Shown one piece after another: positions 1 to 12,151 of a stretch of 64,000 nucleotides of DNA. Under the pieces are notes generated by a model that saw nothing but the letters and a program-made list of their open reading frames with translations, searched no databases and had not been told where the DNA came from. How positions within the stretch are numbered: position 1 is the stretch's first letter; each line of letters begins with the position of its first letter. Both the position numbers and the translations under genes were made by a program. This stretch comes from Paralichthys olivaceus (lineage: Eukaryota > Chordata > Actinopteri > Pleuronectiformes > Paralichthyidae), in contig NC_091115.1 in assembly GCF_024713975.1 (NCBI RefSeq), positions 623,501-687,500 of the forward strand, given 5' to 3'.

Positions 1-1306
1 TTTTAAAACGTATTTAACGTACAATACTTAAGTTTATTTAAATCATGTGTCATTTGGTGTAAAAACGTTATTTCATCAGAGGAATCTCTTCATCGGTCTT
101 TGTTTCTGTGTTATTAATAAAACTGGGAGCGCTTCCTGCTGATCTCTCAACTTCCTGCCCACCGCTCGTCCGTCTGCTGAGCTTCACTCCTGCTGCCAAC
201 AAACACACGCTGACCTGCGGATGTACAACCGCTCCGAAGAACCAGGATTCAACGAGAACTGAAAACTGAAAACTGAAAACTGAAAACAGGAAACTGAAAA
301 CTGAACTCTTTTAAAATGAGCAGAAGAAGAAACGTGAGGAGCTGTCCGTGGTGCTGAATGTCAAAGGTCTGCAGCAGCTTCTTCCATCGTTTCGTCGCTG
401 ATTCATCTTCAGAAAAGATTTTCTGTTAAAGACTAATAAAAAAAAACAAATCCTCAGATTGAGCTGCTTTTATGTTTGAGCTCAATATTCACTGGAGTCA
501 AACCAGCGACGGATCAATAACCTTCTACATTACTTCTCTACATTAACCCTTTCAGTTCGAGGGAAAGTACAGCTGCAGTTAGCAGCATCTCATCAGGATT
601 CAACTGAGTTCAACTTTAACAGCATCACTAAATATCACAGGACAGAAGGTTTTTATTGTTTTTCAGGTTGCCAGGTCCAAAGTGTCTAAAGGGTCAAAAG
701 GTCAGAATCAATGGACTCAGCTGCAGACGTGGTCGATTCTTAAATCCGTTGATTGTTTGGAAATAAAAGAACAACTCCAGACTCGTTCTACATTCTATGA
801 AGCTGAATACAGAGGAGAGAGTTCTCAAATTAAAGCTTCTGACTAAAACCTGCAGATTTTCCTCTGACGTCTGTACTTCTATTTAAAGCCTCTTGAACAC
901 ACGTGATTCCATTTCTGAATTCTGAAGACGGTTGATAAATCCTCTGCCAGTAAAAGCACACGACTCCAGTGAGCAGAGCGTCTCTAACTTTAACGTCACA
1001 TCGCAGAGCTCCGCTCACTCGTCTGACCTGACTCACAATAGAGGTGAGATTAACGTCCGGGCTCCTGTGAATTCACGCTGAGTCTCAGAAGCTCAGATAA
1101 AGTTAAAGCCTCGCAGCTTCTCCGGTTCTCGAGTTTTACAATGAAGTAAATCCTCTGCTCGTTATCTCAGTGATCAGCACACGAGGCTACGTGTTCAAAC
1201 TAAATCAGATAAACAGGAAACAGTGCACGGCTTCAATCACTGAGGAACATGTGGACTCAGTCTACATCAGACCGTTATTTGTGGTTTGTATGCAATACAG
1301 ACCGGA

Positions 1307-1322
1307 GCAGTAGGGGGCAGTG
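1307..1322 (+). promoter_or_regulatory. CTCF-like motif
   Basis: The sequence GCAGTAGGGGGCAGTG matches the AGGGGGC core of the vertebrate CTCF consensus. It faces a minus-oriented motif about 90 bp away. This is motif recognition by eye; occupancy is unknown. Confidence 0.35.
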
Positions 1323-1397
1323 TAGGGGCAGAAGGGGAATTTTTGGTGTCATCAAGTTTTCTAGTCACAAAATGCATATCCAGCTCCGAGCTGTGTG

Positions 1398-1413
1398 GAG
1401 CGCCCTCTTGTGG
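1398..1413 (-). promoter_or_regulatory. CTCF-like motif
   Basis: On the minus strand this reads CCACAAGAGGGCGCTC, close to the CTCF consensus (CCA, a short spacer, AGGGGGCGC). It lies about 2 kb upstream of kcna1. Binding is inferred from the motif only. Confidence 0.4.
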
Positions 1414-1820
1414 AATACTCCTGTTACATGTGTAAACTGTACGTGAACCATCAGGCTCATCGTGCGTCCGGTCGTCTACGAGCAGCGGAACAGGAAGTGA
1501 ATCTGTGACCTCGTCCGGATTTCAAACTGTCGTTGATTGATTCTTAATTAAACAGACTCGTGTTTATGAATCTAATGGTCAGTTGATGGGGATTTATTTT
1601 ACTTTTTGTTTGACTCTTGTCGTCTCTCTTCACCTTCGATCAGCTCACAATGGAATGAATCGATTTTAAAAATAAATAAATAAATGGACCTGCTGTTTTC
1701 TCCCCGTTACCATGGCAACATGGAGAGAGTTAGACCAGCAGGCAAAGTGCTTCAGCAGCCAATTACAGAGTTAGAGCCACTTCCTGCTGCGGATTCCAGA
1801 AGTCAGAGAATCAGCCAATC

Positions 1821-2082
1821 AGGATCAGAGAATCAGGATCAGAATCAGGATCAGGATCAGGATCAGGATCAGAATCAGGATCAGAATCAGGATCAGGATC
1901 AGGATCAGGATCAGAATCAGGATCAGGATCAGGATCAGGATCAGAATCAGGATCAGAATCAGAATCAGGATCAGGATCAGGATCAGAATCAGGATCAGGA
2001 TCAGGATCAGAATCAGGATCAGGATCAGGATCAGGATCAGAATCAGGATCAGGATCAGAATCAGAATCAGGATCAGGATCAG
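1821..2082. repeat. Hexanucleotide tandem repeat (GATCAG/AATCAG)n
   Basis: About 43 copies of a six-base unit in two interspersed forms, GATCAG and AATCAG. All frames stay open because the unit has no stop, giving artificial Asp/Asn-Gln repeats on plus and Ile-Leu repeats on minus. No promoter, splice site or homologous protein supports coding. Confidence 0.9.
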
Positions 2083-2190
2083 CAGCTGCAGGAACATATT
2101 GAACTCGTGGTTATATAACATGATGCAGAGGAATCATGTTTGTGACCATGAAGCTTCTTTATCACAGATGTTTGATGAATCGTGCAGAAC

Positions 2191-2332
2191 CTGCTCCACA
2201 CACACACACACACACACGCGTACACGCACGCGCGCGCGCGCGAACACACACACACACACACTCATATATAAGCGACTGTAGAAGTGACTGTGTTACAGTC
2301 TGTCTGCATTGCGTCGAACCCCCCACCTCCTC

Positions 2333-2370
<38 letters not shown>
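2191..2370. repeat. Alternating (CA)n/(CG)n and (CT)n block upstream of kcna1
   Basis: A (CA)n run passes through CGCGCGCGCGCG-type sequence and back to (CA)n at about 2197-2261. A (CT)n run follows at about 2337-2369. Alternating purine-pyrimidine tracts favour Z-DNA and long (CT)n tracts favour triplex DNA. The block lies just upstream of the likely kcna1 leader exon. Confidence 0.8.
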
Positions 2371-2666
2371 ACCCCTCCCTCCCTCCCTCCTTCACTCCCT
2401 CTCTTCTCTCCTCCTGCAATATGCTTCTAAATGATCGCGGACGCGTCCTCCTCCTCTCCCCTCTTCCTCTCGGTGTTTTGAATAGAAAACCTCAGGAGCT
2501 CCTGAGCTGTTTGTGCTGATGCTGCAGAGTCCGCTCCTCTCCGCTCCCTCCATCCTCCTCCTCTCGCTCCCTCTCTCTCTCTCCGTCCTCCTTCTCTCCA
2601 GCATGATTTTCATTAAAAACTGTCAGTGCGGGTTTTTGCTGCGGAGCCGCGGATCTTCCTCCTCTT

Positions 2667-2708
2667 CCTCCACCTCCTCCTCCTCCTCCTCCTCCTCCTC
2701 CTCCTCCT
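2667..2708. repeat. (TCC)n microsatellite
   Basis: A trinucleotide run of TCC within a pyrimidine-rich, relatively GC-rich stretch (about 2310-2710) that may be transcribed as kcna1 leader sequence. Confidence 0.8.
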
Positions 2709-2820
2709 GCGGGCTGCTCCGATCGACGGTGAAAACCAACACCAAGAGGATGCGGATGTTGACCAAGACAACATAGTCTATTAATATTTCAGACCTACTG
2801 CAAAGCGATATTAGAATTAA

Positions 2821-2877
2821 AGCCAAGTTGCGGTGAGGACGCTCCACCTCCTGTTCTCCAACTCAGCGCAGGTACGG
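2821..2877 (+). promoter_or_regulatory. Putative kcna1 leader exon end and splice donor
   Basis: CAG followed by GTACGG at 2869-2877 is a strong donor (GT at 2872-2873), 477 bp before the kcna1 start codon. Two acceptors are available downstream, at 3163-3164 and 3341-3342. Vertebrate KCNA1 has spliced 5' untranslated exons, so this is a plausible leader donor. The leader 5' end cannot be placed from sequence alone. Confidence 0.45.
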
Positions 2878-3149
2878 TTTCATTTGACGTCTCCATCTTT
2901 GTGTTTAGAATGAATTCATGTGTTCATGTGAATATGTGAATGTGTGAAACCTTCATGTGACCGGACTGTACTTGATGCATGAGTGAGACCTGACGTGCTC
3001 GCACAGAAGCAGCGCAGCCGCAACGCAAACTTGATGTATGCGGTAAAAATACAGCAGATGCAGCTGCTGCGTGATTCTGCTGCTGCTGACAAACAGGAAG
3101 CTCTGCAGAGGACGAGCAGCAGAATGAATGAGAGACACCAGACTGATGG

Positions 3150-3344
3150 TTTTGTTTGTTCCAGGTCAGATGAAGCTGTGAGGGGAAGATGTTGAGCTCG
3201 GAGATGATGGAGATGAAGGAGATGGAGACGGAGGCTTTGCACAGCTCCTGGTCTCTTTAGGAGCTTCTACACTCCATCCTGCCCCACCTCCCTCCCCACT
3301 TCCTCACACCACTTCCTCTTCCTGTCTGTCCCACCCCCCCAGGA
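3150..3344 (+). promoter_or_regulatory. Alternative leader acceptors and uORFs of kcna1
   Basis: The first candidate acceptor (TTTGTTTGTTCCAG) ends at 3164. The second has a long pyrimidine tract running to CCCCCCAG at 3342, five bases before the ATG. The stretch between them holds at least two upstream ORFs: ATG AAG CTG TGA at 3170-3181, and a 23-codon ORF at 3189-3260. Use of the second acceptor would remove both. Transcript evidence is needed to know which is used. Confidence 0.4.
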
Positions 3345-3347
3345 AAG

Positions 3348-4838
3348 ATGACTGTGGTGTCCACAGACAACATGGATGAGACCTCCACCCTCCCGGGTCA
3401 TCCACAGGACCCGTACCCGCCCGATGACGACCACGATGACCACGACTGCTGCGAGCGGGTGGTCATCAACATCTCGGGACTGCGCTTCGAGACGCAGCTC
3501 AAAACCCTCGCCCAGTTCCCGGAAACCCTCCTCGGGAACCCTAAGAAGAGGATGCGCTACTTCGACCCCTTAAGAAACGAGTATTTCTTTGACCGGAACC
3601 GACCAAGCTTTGACGCCATCTTGTATTATTACCAATCCGGGGGAAGGCTGAGAAGACCGGTCAACGTGCCTCTGGATATGTTCTCGGAGGAGATTAAATT
3701 CTACGAACTCGGCGCAGAGGCTATGGAGAAATTTCGGGAGGACGAGGGGTTTATTCGAGAAGAGGAGCGACCCCTGCCGGAGAAGGAGTTCCAGCGGCAG
3801 ATCTGGCTCCTCTTCGAGCATCCGGAGAGTTCTGGACCGGCCCGGGGGATCGCCATCGTCTCTGTGATGGTTATCCTTATTTCAATAGTCATCTTTTGTT
3901 TGGAGACACTACCGGAGTTGAAGGAGGACGCCAGCGGCCGGATGCAGGTGGTAGGAAACACGACCGTATTTTATAAACCCAACGTGCTCACGGACCCTTT
4001 CTTTGTGGTGGAGACGCTGTGCATCATCTGGTTTTCCTTTGAGTTGATAGTTCGGTTTTTCGCTTGCCCCAGCAAAGCGGCGTTCTTTAAAAACATGATG
4101 AACTCTATTGACATTGTGGCTATAATCCCGTACTTCATCACACTTGGCACAGAGCTGGCTGACGACCAAGAGAACAAGGAGGGTAAAGGAGGAGGGGAGC
4201 AGGCCACATCTCTGGCTATTCTCAGGGTGATCCGTCTGGTGAGGGTGTTCAGGATCTTTAAATTGTCCCGACACTCGAAGGGGCTCCAGATTCTGGGGCA
4301 AACTCTGAAGGCGAGCATGCGGGAGCTGGGCTTGCTCATTTTCTTCCTCTTTATTGGCGTGATTTTGTTCTCCAGCGCCGTGTACTTTGCAGAGGCCGAG
4401 GAGAAGGAGTCGTTCTTCACCAGTATCCCGGATGCTTTCTGGTGGGCGGTGGTGTCTATGACGACCGTCGGCTATGGGGACATGTACCCCGTGACCATCG
4501 GCGGGAAGATCGTGGGCTCGCTGTGCGCCATCGCCGGTGTGCTCACCATCGCACTGCCGGTACCGGTCATCGTGTCCAACTTCAACTACTTCTACCACCG
4601 GGAGACGGAGGGCGAGGAACAGGCCCAGCTGCTCAACGTTAGCAACCAGAACCTGGCGTCGGACACCAACTCGAGTCGCCGCAGCTCCTCGGGGGTCAGC
4701 AAGTCAGAGTATATGGAGATAGACGAGGACATGAACAACAGCATCGATAACTTTAGGGAAGCGAACCTTAGAACTGCCAACTGCACGGCTCCGAGCCAGA
4801 ACTGTGTGAACAAGGGGAAACTTCTCACCGACGTGTGA
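3348..4838 (+). CDS. kcna1: Kv1.1 voltage-gated potassium channel (shaker subfamily)
   Basis: The product (496 aa; human KCNA1 has 495) is a plasma-membrane delayed-rectifier K+ channel subunit that forms tetramers with other Kv1 subunits and sets axonal excitability. In order: an acidic N-terminus; the T1 tetramerisation domain (about 38-130, with [11 protein letters not shown]); S1 about 168-187; an N-glycosylation site at N204 (NTT) in the S1-S2 loop; S2 about 219-238; S3 about 249-268; the S4 sensor 289-309 with regularly spaced arginines; S5 about 326-347; the filter TVGYGD 373-378; and S6 386-413 with PVP. Y380 just outside the filter is the residue linked to high TEA sensitivity in Kv1.1. 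The C-terminus ends in TDV, a PDZ ligand, and [15 protein letters not shown] is a Kv1.1 hallmark. The coding region is one uninterrupted exon. The ATG is supported by MTVVS matching Kv1.1 and by the acceptor five bases upstream. Whether it is the a or b teleost copy cannot be decided here. Confidence 0.97.
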   Translation: MTVVSTDNMDETSTLPGHPQDPYPPDDDHDDHDCCERVVINISGLRFETQLKTLAQFPETLLGNPKKRMRYFDPLRNEYFFDRNRPSFDAILYYYQSGGRLRRPVNVPLDMFSEEIKFYELGAEAMEKFREDEGFIREEERPLPEKEFQRQIWLLFEHPESSGPARGIAIVSVMVILISIVIFCLETLPELKEDASGRMQVVGNTTVFYKPNVLTDPFFVVETLCIIWFSFELIVRFFACPSKAAFFKNMMNSIDIVAIIPYFITLGTELADDQENKEGKGGGEQATSLAILRVIRLVRVFRIFKLSRHSKGLQILGQTLKASMRELGLLIFFLFIGVILFSSAVYFAEAEEKESFFTSIPDAFWWAVVSMTTVGYGDMYPVTIGGKIVGSLCAIAGVLTIALPVPVIVSNFNYFYHRETEGEEQAQLLNVSNQNLASDTNSSRRSSSGVSKSEYMEIDEDMNNSIDNFREANLRTANCTAPSQNCVNKGKLLTDV

Positions 4839-5004
4839 GGCAGCGTCTGACGCACCAGTGTAAATATTGTAGAAATATCTGGATGCTTTATCTCCATTGG
4901 TGCATTTTATTCTCTTCTTTTGCATAGATACATTCAAACATGTGTGAAGACTCATAGTTTAAAGGCTCACATGGTAAATTTGTACAAGTGATTTCATCCA
5001 AAAA

Positions 5005-5010
5005 AATAAA
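5005..5010 (+). promoter_or_regulatory. Possible kcna1 polyadenylation signal
   Basis: AATAAA 167 bp after the kcna1 stop codon. Kv1 genes often have long 3' UTRs, so other sites may be used. Confidence 0.3.
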
Positions 5011-7773
5011 CTAACAAGGGATTAGTTTGGCAATAGGACAAAGATCGGCAGGTGTCAGGGAAGATTTTTGATAAATGATTCTATTTATTTGAAATCCTTA
5101 ATTCTGCCCGTAGAATTAAAGCTGAACAACATATGTTGCTCAGAAAGGAGCGGCTGGTTAGTTTCCATGATCTCCAGAGTTCTGCAGCGTTGTCTTCGTC
5201 AGTCTTAAGAAAATAACCCTGATGACGTCATGTGACCTTGACCAGGGACAGGGTATTTTTGGCCACGTTGCACGTGGACTTACTTTAGTTTGAGTGTTTG
5301 AATACAACCTGGTGTTAGCGTCAAAGTCTCAGTTTCCTTTTCTCCGCAGCTATTTGTGGAAACAGCTAGATGCACAAAAAGGAGCAGGATAAATCATTTA
5401 AGAAACAAGCTCGAGTAAACTTGAAGGAACCAATTCAGACAAGATAATGCAAGTGTATCTGTGCACAGCCTCTTAACAAGAAGACGATTATTTCAAAGTG
5501 CTTTACATGAGACAAAAAAGACTTAAAGACCAGAGACAACCGAGACAAAGTGACAGAAAAAAACACAAACAGGGTTTAAAAACAGACGACTACAAGATAA
5601 AAGTAAGTTAATGTGATTCAGAAATGAGAAAAAGTAAATGTTTGACCAAAGTGAGGAAGAGAATCAGAATCTTCAGAGTACGATGAATTGAGTTTATCAG
5701 AAAATCTCCTCCACACCTTCCTGGCTTTGTACCACGGACTCAACCTTTAAGATCAAAAGACAAGTCAACAAAACAAAGCCCAGCTGAGATTTGAGGAACG
5801 TGTCGGAGGACGGCTCCCCGAGGAATCACATTTCACTGGATTACAGCTGACTCATCCAGGGAAGGGTTTCTGGGGGAAAACTTGACTCCAGATGTTGAGT
5901 GAAGTTTTTCAGGCACCTTATCAGACACAAAAGAAGACGTGTGCCGAGCTCGTGGAGGATTATGTGCACTGCTGCTACAGGTCGGCTGGAGGTTCCCTGT
6001 ATGATGCCATGCAACACTCCTTTATATAAAAGCATGTGGAGACTCTCTTCTCTCTTATATCAGCATGCACAAGATGTTACCTCATTTTTATTTTTACAGT
6101 CCTTTCTCTCTTCTTTGACCTTCATCTTCTCCTTTTTTGGATTTTTTCTCTCATTTGTTTTCACCAAAAGTGCACTGCTATTTATTATTGTTTAATTTAT
6201 TTCGAGGCATTTACGTGTTGAATGTTAAAAATCATTATGGGAACAGGAACACTTCTTTTTCGAAGATCACGGCATGTCAAAATACTAAAGCATTATGGCC
6301 TAATTAGCTATGGTATAGCTACGTATACTCAATGCATGATGTCAGTATTTAATTGCTTGCAGTTGTGGAGGGACCTCGGGAGCTGGTGGACGATCCTCCT
6401 CCTCACTATTGTCAAGCTAACAACAGGATATGGTGCATGACGGAGCTAAAGGCCGGACGGGACAAACAAAAAGAGAAAAAACAAGAAAAAAAAATCACAA
6501 GAGACAAATCTCTTTTAAAAAAAGGACATTTCAGAAGTTACCTCCTCCTCTTTGGTTTATTTAAAGCTCTGATCTTTGACGATGAAGTGCATGGGATCAT
6601 TTTATGTGACTTGTGGCCCCGTTTTTCTTTTTTTTACAACATTTGATCTTTTATTTAAAAGGTTTCAAGAAGGAAAAGCAGTAGAATTTAACACATTTCA
6701 TAGATATTATCTAAAATTAGTTTCTAGTGCCTTCAACCCGTCTCATTATTGAATTGACTAAAGTGCCTCCCGTTACAACAGAAGACAAAGAGCTTACAAT
6801 GTGCAGCTTAACTTCTCCTGCCATAAAGATGCACTACTCCCTGCACATCTGGAAACAAGAGGGTTCGATGTAGACAATGAAAATATTCCTTATTCCCGGG
6901 CCAGATGTATCTGACTCCTGGTTGATGACACACGGTTCAGTCCACGTCTAACGGAACAGATCATTTCAGATCAGGAGGTTTGAAAAGAAAAGTTTCCTCA
7001 CATCTGCTTTGAGATTCTTAGATTCCCGTTTCTCTCGTTCAGTATTATCATCGTGACCATCACACTTCACACAACCTTCATCATTTCAGCTGCTGCTTCC
7101 GTCAAACTGGTCGAGTCAGCTGCTGGATTAGCTGTTGTAGCTGACGACATATTGACACGTGTCAGTTTTTCTCTGTTCGGTTCGGTCGCTAGCTGCGCAG
7201 GGATTTATTTCATTATTGATTTAACAGAAGTTAAACACATAAAAGTCTTGACAAGGTTTTAGCTGTTTGATTGAAATCCTCATCTGTTTAATCTGGTTTG
7301 GATCGACGCGGTTCAGAAGCTCGTTCAGGATCCTGACTGCTGTGTTTACTTCACATGGACACAGACACGGCTTGAAACTAGGAATGGAAGTTTTATTTGG
7401 AAAGTTTTGGAGATTGTGCAGATGATGCTGGGGACTATTTTCAGTGGTGGATGGATTTGGAGCAGCAGCGAGTGACGAAGGAACGTGATGTTCACAGAAT
7501 CTGTGAAAAGGACAGAAGACGTTTCAGTTTGTTTCACTCTGACGAGAAGAAAATGTTTTGAAATGTCTCCAGATTTATATTTTAACGTTCAATATTGCCA
7601 GTTGCAAAAACTATCTTGAGGACGTGACCTCAGTGTCCTCAGTGTCCTCAGTGTCCTAGGTGTCCTAGGTGTCCTCAGCACAACTAAATTTCAGACGGAC
7701 TCGGATCTGCAGCGTAATCAGCAGCAGCTTCTCCTCCTCACGCTGCCGGAGGCGACTGTGAGCTGAGCTGAAC

Positions 7774-7788
7774 AGCGCCCCCTGGCTG
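7774..7788 (-). promoter_or_regulatory. CTCF-like motif
   Basis: On the minus strand this reads CAGCCAGGGGGCGCT, a near-consensus CTCF core, 2.9 kb downstream of kcna1. It forms a convergent pair with the plus-oriented motif at 1307-1322. Motif-based only. Confidence 0.45.
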
Positions 7789-10227
7789 CTCTCATCACTG
7801 CCGCTCTCTGATTACTGGGACCAATATCCTCTGCTGAACATTAGATCTCCTCTTTTTAGAATCACCTGGACACACGTTGATGTGTGTTTGTTCTGTGGTG
7901 TGTCCACGTCACTGCTGCTTCGTCTCAGAAAGAGCTGCAGTGTTTCTGACTCACGTCGTCCTGCAGCTCAGCGATGGGAGGTTTAAGAAATTATATAACA
8001 ATCGATGGTTTGAAGAGTGAGGGTGCTGCTGTGAGCAGAGTTGTGACGGACGTGAGAGTCTCCTCTGCAGAGCTGCTGAACATCACCACAGACATTAGTC
8101 ACTCTACACGCCTGCAAAATGGCGCTGCTGCTGCTGCTGTGTTGTTCTGAGAGCGGAGCACATGTCTGTGTGAGGGAGTTTCCTGTGGACGACGAGACGC
8201 TAACAACACGACTGAGTCGATGACCCTGAAGCTTCTGAAACCATCAGTGCTCACTGATGTGAACTGAAGGAATCCAGATCAAATGTGCTTAACGTCTCAC
8301 ATTTCCACTTTGTGCAAATCACTGAGAGTGAAGCTGAAGTGTTCGTCCTTCATCTTCCACATTCTGATTCACCTCTGACTTCTCCAAACTCAATGAGGGT
8401 TTTGTTGACAGCTGAGGACGACGTCTTTATTTGTTTTTCTCTCCGTGTTTCTCAACGTTAACCACGTTCTGATTCATGTAACCATGGAATCAAACATCCG
8501 GTAAATCCGGAGATTCTACTTGAACCCAAACGACGATCTCACCCTGAACAAACAGTTCGATCTGAAGAAACGTGACCAAACAACGATGTTTGAGTTTAAT
8601 GAGTCTCAGGACAAACGACCCACGTTGTTCAGGTCGGACGACTTGTTCAAATTAAGACTAAAACACATTTTGATTTTAAATGAGGAGTTTGAATGAATCA
8701 GCTTGAGTTGTGGGATTTAAATAAGAATCTGCAGTTTGTCTCATTCAGAGTAGAAGCAGCTGCTGCAGCTCAGATAAACTGAATTCATCAGACTTTCAGG
8801 TTTTATACTTGGAACGTTTCCTCGCAGCTTCGGAGCCGAACCTCATCTGAGAGGATCCGTGCGTCTCCTCTTAAACTGACCTGAGAGCAGCTCGATCAGC
8901 TGCTTCCACTCACACTGATGAGACCCGGTGTGACGACGTCATCGGCAGCTCCTGTGGAATCTGTGACACCTCCATCGTTCACATTAGAACATTCAGTGAC
9001 GTCACGTCTGAACGACTTCAACGCACACGCGTCGTCTGAAGACTGGTTGCTATGGTTACCTGCAGTTTGATTCCCATTATGTGTCAAAGTCTGTGATGAC
9101 GAATCGATTTGAACCATAAATTAGATTAAAGATAAAGATTCGACTTTAAACCCTGAATATTAACTGAACATACAAAAATCACTTTGTTGCTGAAATGTAA
9201 AGAATCAGTGATAAAAAGTTTTAAAGGCTCGATCGTAATTTGTGTTGTTCATTTTCTTGACTGCACAAATTATGAACTAGTTTGGGAAAATGACTTTTTT
9301 CTCAAGATCGTGATTTGAGTGTTTGCAGCTTTGTGAAACACCAGTGAGCGTCCACATTCAGCTCAGCTGGGACGTTTCCACCGGTTGTGTTTTCAGTGCG
9401 TGTGAGAATCAGCTGTGTGTCATCAACCTGTTGATCTCAGGCCCGTTTTACAAACTGCTGTTGAACGTGTGATGAAAAAAAATCCCTTTAATCAAAGTCT
9501 GATGAAAAAAAGAAGCAAACACAGGTGCTACGTGTTAAACATGTTCCACAGGAGAGAACAATTAGAAACTTCACATGGAAATTAAATTCAATCTCTATAT
9601 TTTCTTGACAACTCTTTTAAAATTAGTGATTCAGTTCAACATCAGGGTAGTCGGTCGTCTTGTGGTTTTAATTTCTGTTTGTTCACATTCGTGGTGTTTT
9701 TGCCGTCGAACACTGAAGGGACCAAATAATGTTTTCATCAGAGCAGCTCAACGGACGAAGATTCACACAACAAGAAGCGTTTTGTCGATCGAGGTCGTTT
9801 CTTTTTCAGAAAATCATTTAGTTTGATATGCAGCAAAGAGGGAAATCACTGGCCCTTTCAAATTAAAGTCCGGGAATGTGTATTTACACAGATTCTTATC
9901 ATTTTACAAGCTTTTAACTGCCAAGTGTAAACTGCTGAATAAATCGATCATGTGATTTTAATCCGCTGCATATCAACCAGTTCTCCTACATGTGTTCTGT
10001 TCACAGGAAATTTGGAAAATCATTTTGATCGATGTAGAGTTGAAGTTCCTTAAAGCTGCATTAGTAGATTTCAGTCTCTTTGAAAATGTGAGCGAACGTG
10101 TCACTGGAAGAACCAGGTGACAGTTGTTAACGAAGGAAAGGAAAAAATATTATGCAGCTTTAACTTTCAACAGCTTTTTCTTTCAGAAACAAAGAAACTC
10201 TGCTTCGTGTTTTTAAACTGTCACACC

Positions 10228-10229
10228 TC

Positions 10230-10270
<41 letters not shown>
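10228..10270. repeat. (GAT)n microsatellite
   Basis: About 14 copies of GAT. The same trinucleotide recurs near 15361-15390 and 21639-21668. It creates spurious poly-Asp and poly-Met frames. Confidence 0.9.
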
Positions 10271-12107
10271 CACAGACGAATTTCAGGTATGAAAATAGTC
10301 TCGAGGTGCAAAGAGAACGTCTCATCGTGTTTTCTGTCAACGTTGGAGACAAAGTGCACGAGTGACACGATGGTATCATTCAAACACATGAATGCTGCTC
10401 AGATAGTTTTGCTCACGCAGACGTTAGCGTCAGTATTATCGTTGCTTCACTGTTTCTCTCAGAACAACGTTTTTTTAAACGGTCTATTTTTAGCCGGAGG
10501 TTTATTTTGGGACTCGTTCGGTTCAGTTAAGTTCGTCTGTTCCCTCTCGTCCCGACTCACAGTGAGAAGCCAAAGTCTCGTCCTGACCACGACGATGAAA
10601 CAAGAAAAGAGAATAAATGAATATGTAGAAAATGAACTGTGCTCATCACTGAGTCGCTCACTTCGCAGTACGTCCACTCTCTTTCTCTGAATTTGTTTTT
10701 GCTGCAGTACGCAGTGTCTGTCATCTGTTGGTGAGGCATCATCGTCTGTAACCTATGCAAGGTTAGTCGACAAGTTATGTCCATTCTGACGTCATCATAT
10801 TACAACAGTTTCAATAAATTTTGAAAGATACGACTCTGCTGTTTGTTGATTATTGAAGGTTCAAGGAGCTAAATGTGCTTTTAGCTCAAATGTGTTATAA
10901 CTCAAATGTTTTCATGCTCTAATCTAACATGTCCTCACACTGTCCATCGCTGCAGCTCCTCTTTCAGCCTCTGTCTCACTTGAGTTTAGCTCCTGTGTCG
11001 ACAGACGTCGAGCAGGTTACAAACGTCAGCAGAAGATTCACATTTTCATCTTAATTAGAAGCAGAAACGCTTCAGGACGACACAAAGTCGAAGTCCAGGA
11101 GCAAACAGACGCTGGAGCACAACAGCAGCACGTGTAAATGTGACCTTACTAAAATAGTCTGGCATGTGAAGCAGCTCAGAGTGTCAGGACACGACAACAC
11201 TACCACTGACACACGACAGCAGCTCAACAGACACAGTGTGGAAATTTAAATATATAGCTTCTGAAGAACTCATTAATGATTCTTCAAGCTTCACAAACAC
11301 CGTCAATTATTCAGAAACGGAGTCGTCCTCAACACGTCCCTGTTCAATGAGGAGGAAGAAGAGAAATCACAAGAGTAGAAGAAGAAGAAGAAGAAGAGGA
11401 AGAAGAAGAAGAGTGTTTTCAGGTGAGTCAGAGGACGGAGGATGTTTCTGATATGAAGCAGTGACCTCAGTGAGGGGCTCGTTCTCCAGGACCCTCGGTC
11501 TCTGGATCTGGCCGAGGCAGCTGCAGTGCTGCAGCGCGAGGCCTCTCAGTGTCAGTGTTGTTGTGCAGCTCTCGTATCTGTCGAAGCTGTTTCTGTCGTA
11601 TTCTTAGCTCAGTGGAGAATCTGCCGTGTGACTCAGTGTGTCCTCTGCAGCCCACAGACTCTGCAGCACCATGAGACTCAGCGTCCAGCGCCGCTGCTTC
11701 TCCCCGTGTGGAGACTGCATCACGCTTTTACAGACCGAAGCTGCACACGTATGAGCTGCAGCAGCGTCACGCCTCAGTGTTTTCTTTGTTGCACATGTTG
11801 CACGGTATTTTTTTCTCATGCACGTATGATGGCTGTTCTCACTTCTCTCCTCAGCGTCTCCGCTGCACCTGAATCCTGATGATTGTCCTGGTTTGTGTGT
11901 GTGAATCACAGCGAGGCTGCGGCAGCACTGCAGCGCTACAGCACATGTGAGTGAGACGAGCTGTTTCTGTGGAGACTCGTGAGAGAGGCAGCCCAGGGCC
12001 GAGAGCAGGTCGGGTGAGTGTGGGCGGACGAGGAACAACGCAACAGAGAGAAAGAACAGGAAACAGGAAGAGGACGAGATGCTGTTCAGATCTGCACTGA
12101 AGTCCTG

Positions 12108-12151
12108 ACATGTTCCTCACATGTTCCATACATGTTCCTGATATGTTCTGA
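12108..12151. repeat. Four 11-bp repeats with core ACATGTTC
   Basis: Four direct copies of an 11-bp unit (three ACATGTTC and one ATATGTTC, each plus 3 bp) are phased at about one helical turn. The CATG cores resemble loose p53-family half-sites, but the flanks do not fit the consensus well. Confidence 0.6.

Larger units (their letters stand above)
1..1820. other. Intergenic flank, no gene seen
   Basis: No recognisable exon or RNA gene was found on either strand. Open frames here are short and have no family resemblance. Two CTCF-like motifs in opposite orientation (1307-1322 and 1398-1413) are listed separately. In mammals KCNA6 lies upstream of KCNA1, but no channel sequence is visible here, so any fish kcna6 would be outside the window. 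Confidence 0.6.

Noticed and set aside
1825-2121. Ile-Leu repeat protein on the minus strand
   Set aside because: Product of the GATCAG/AATCAG hexamer array with no gene structure.
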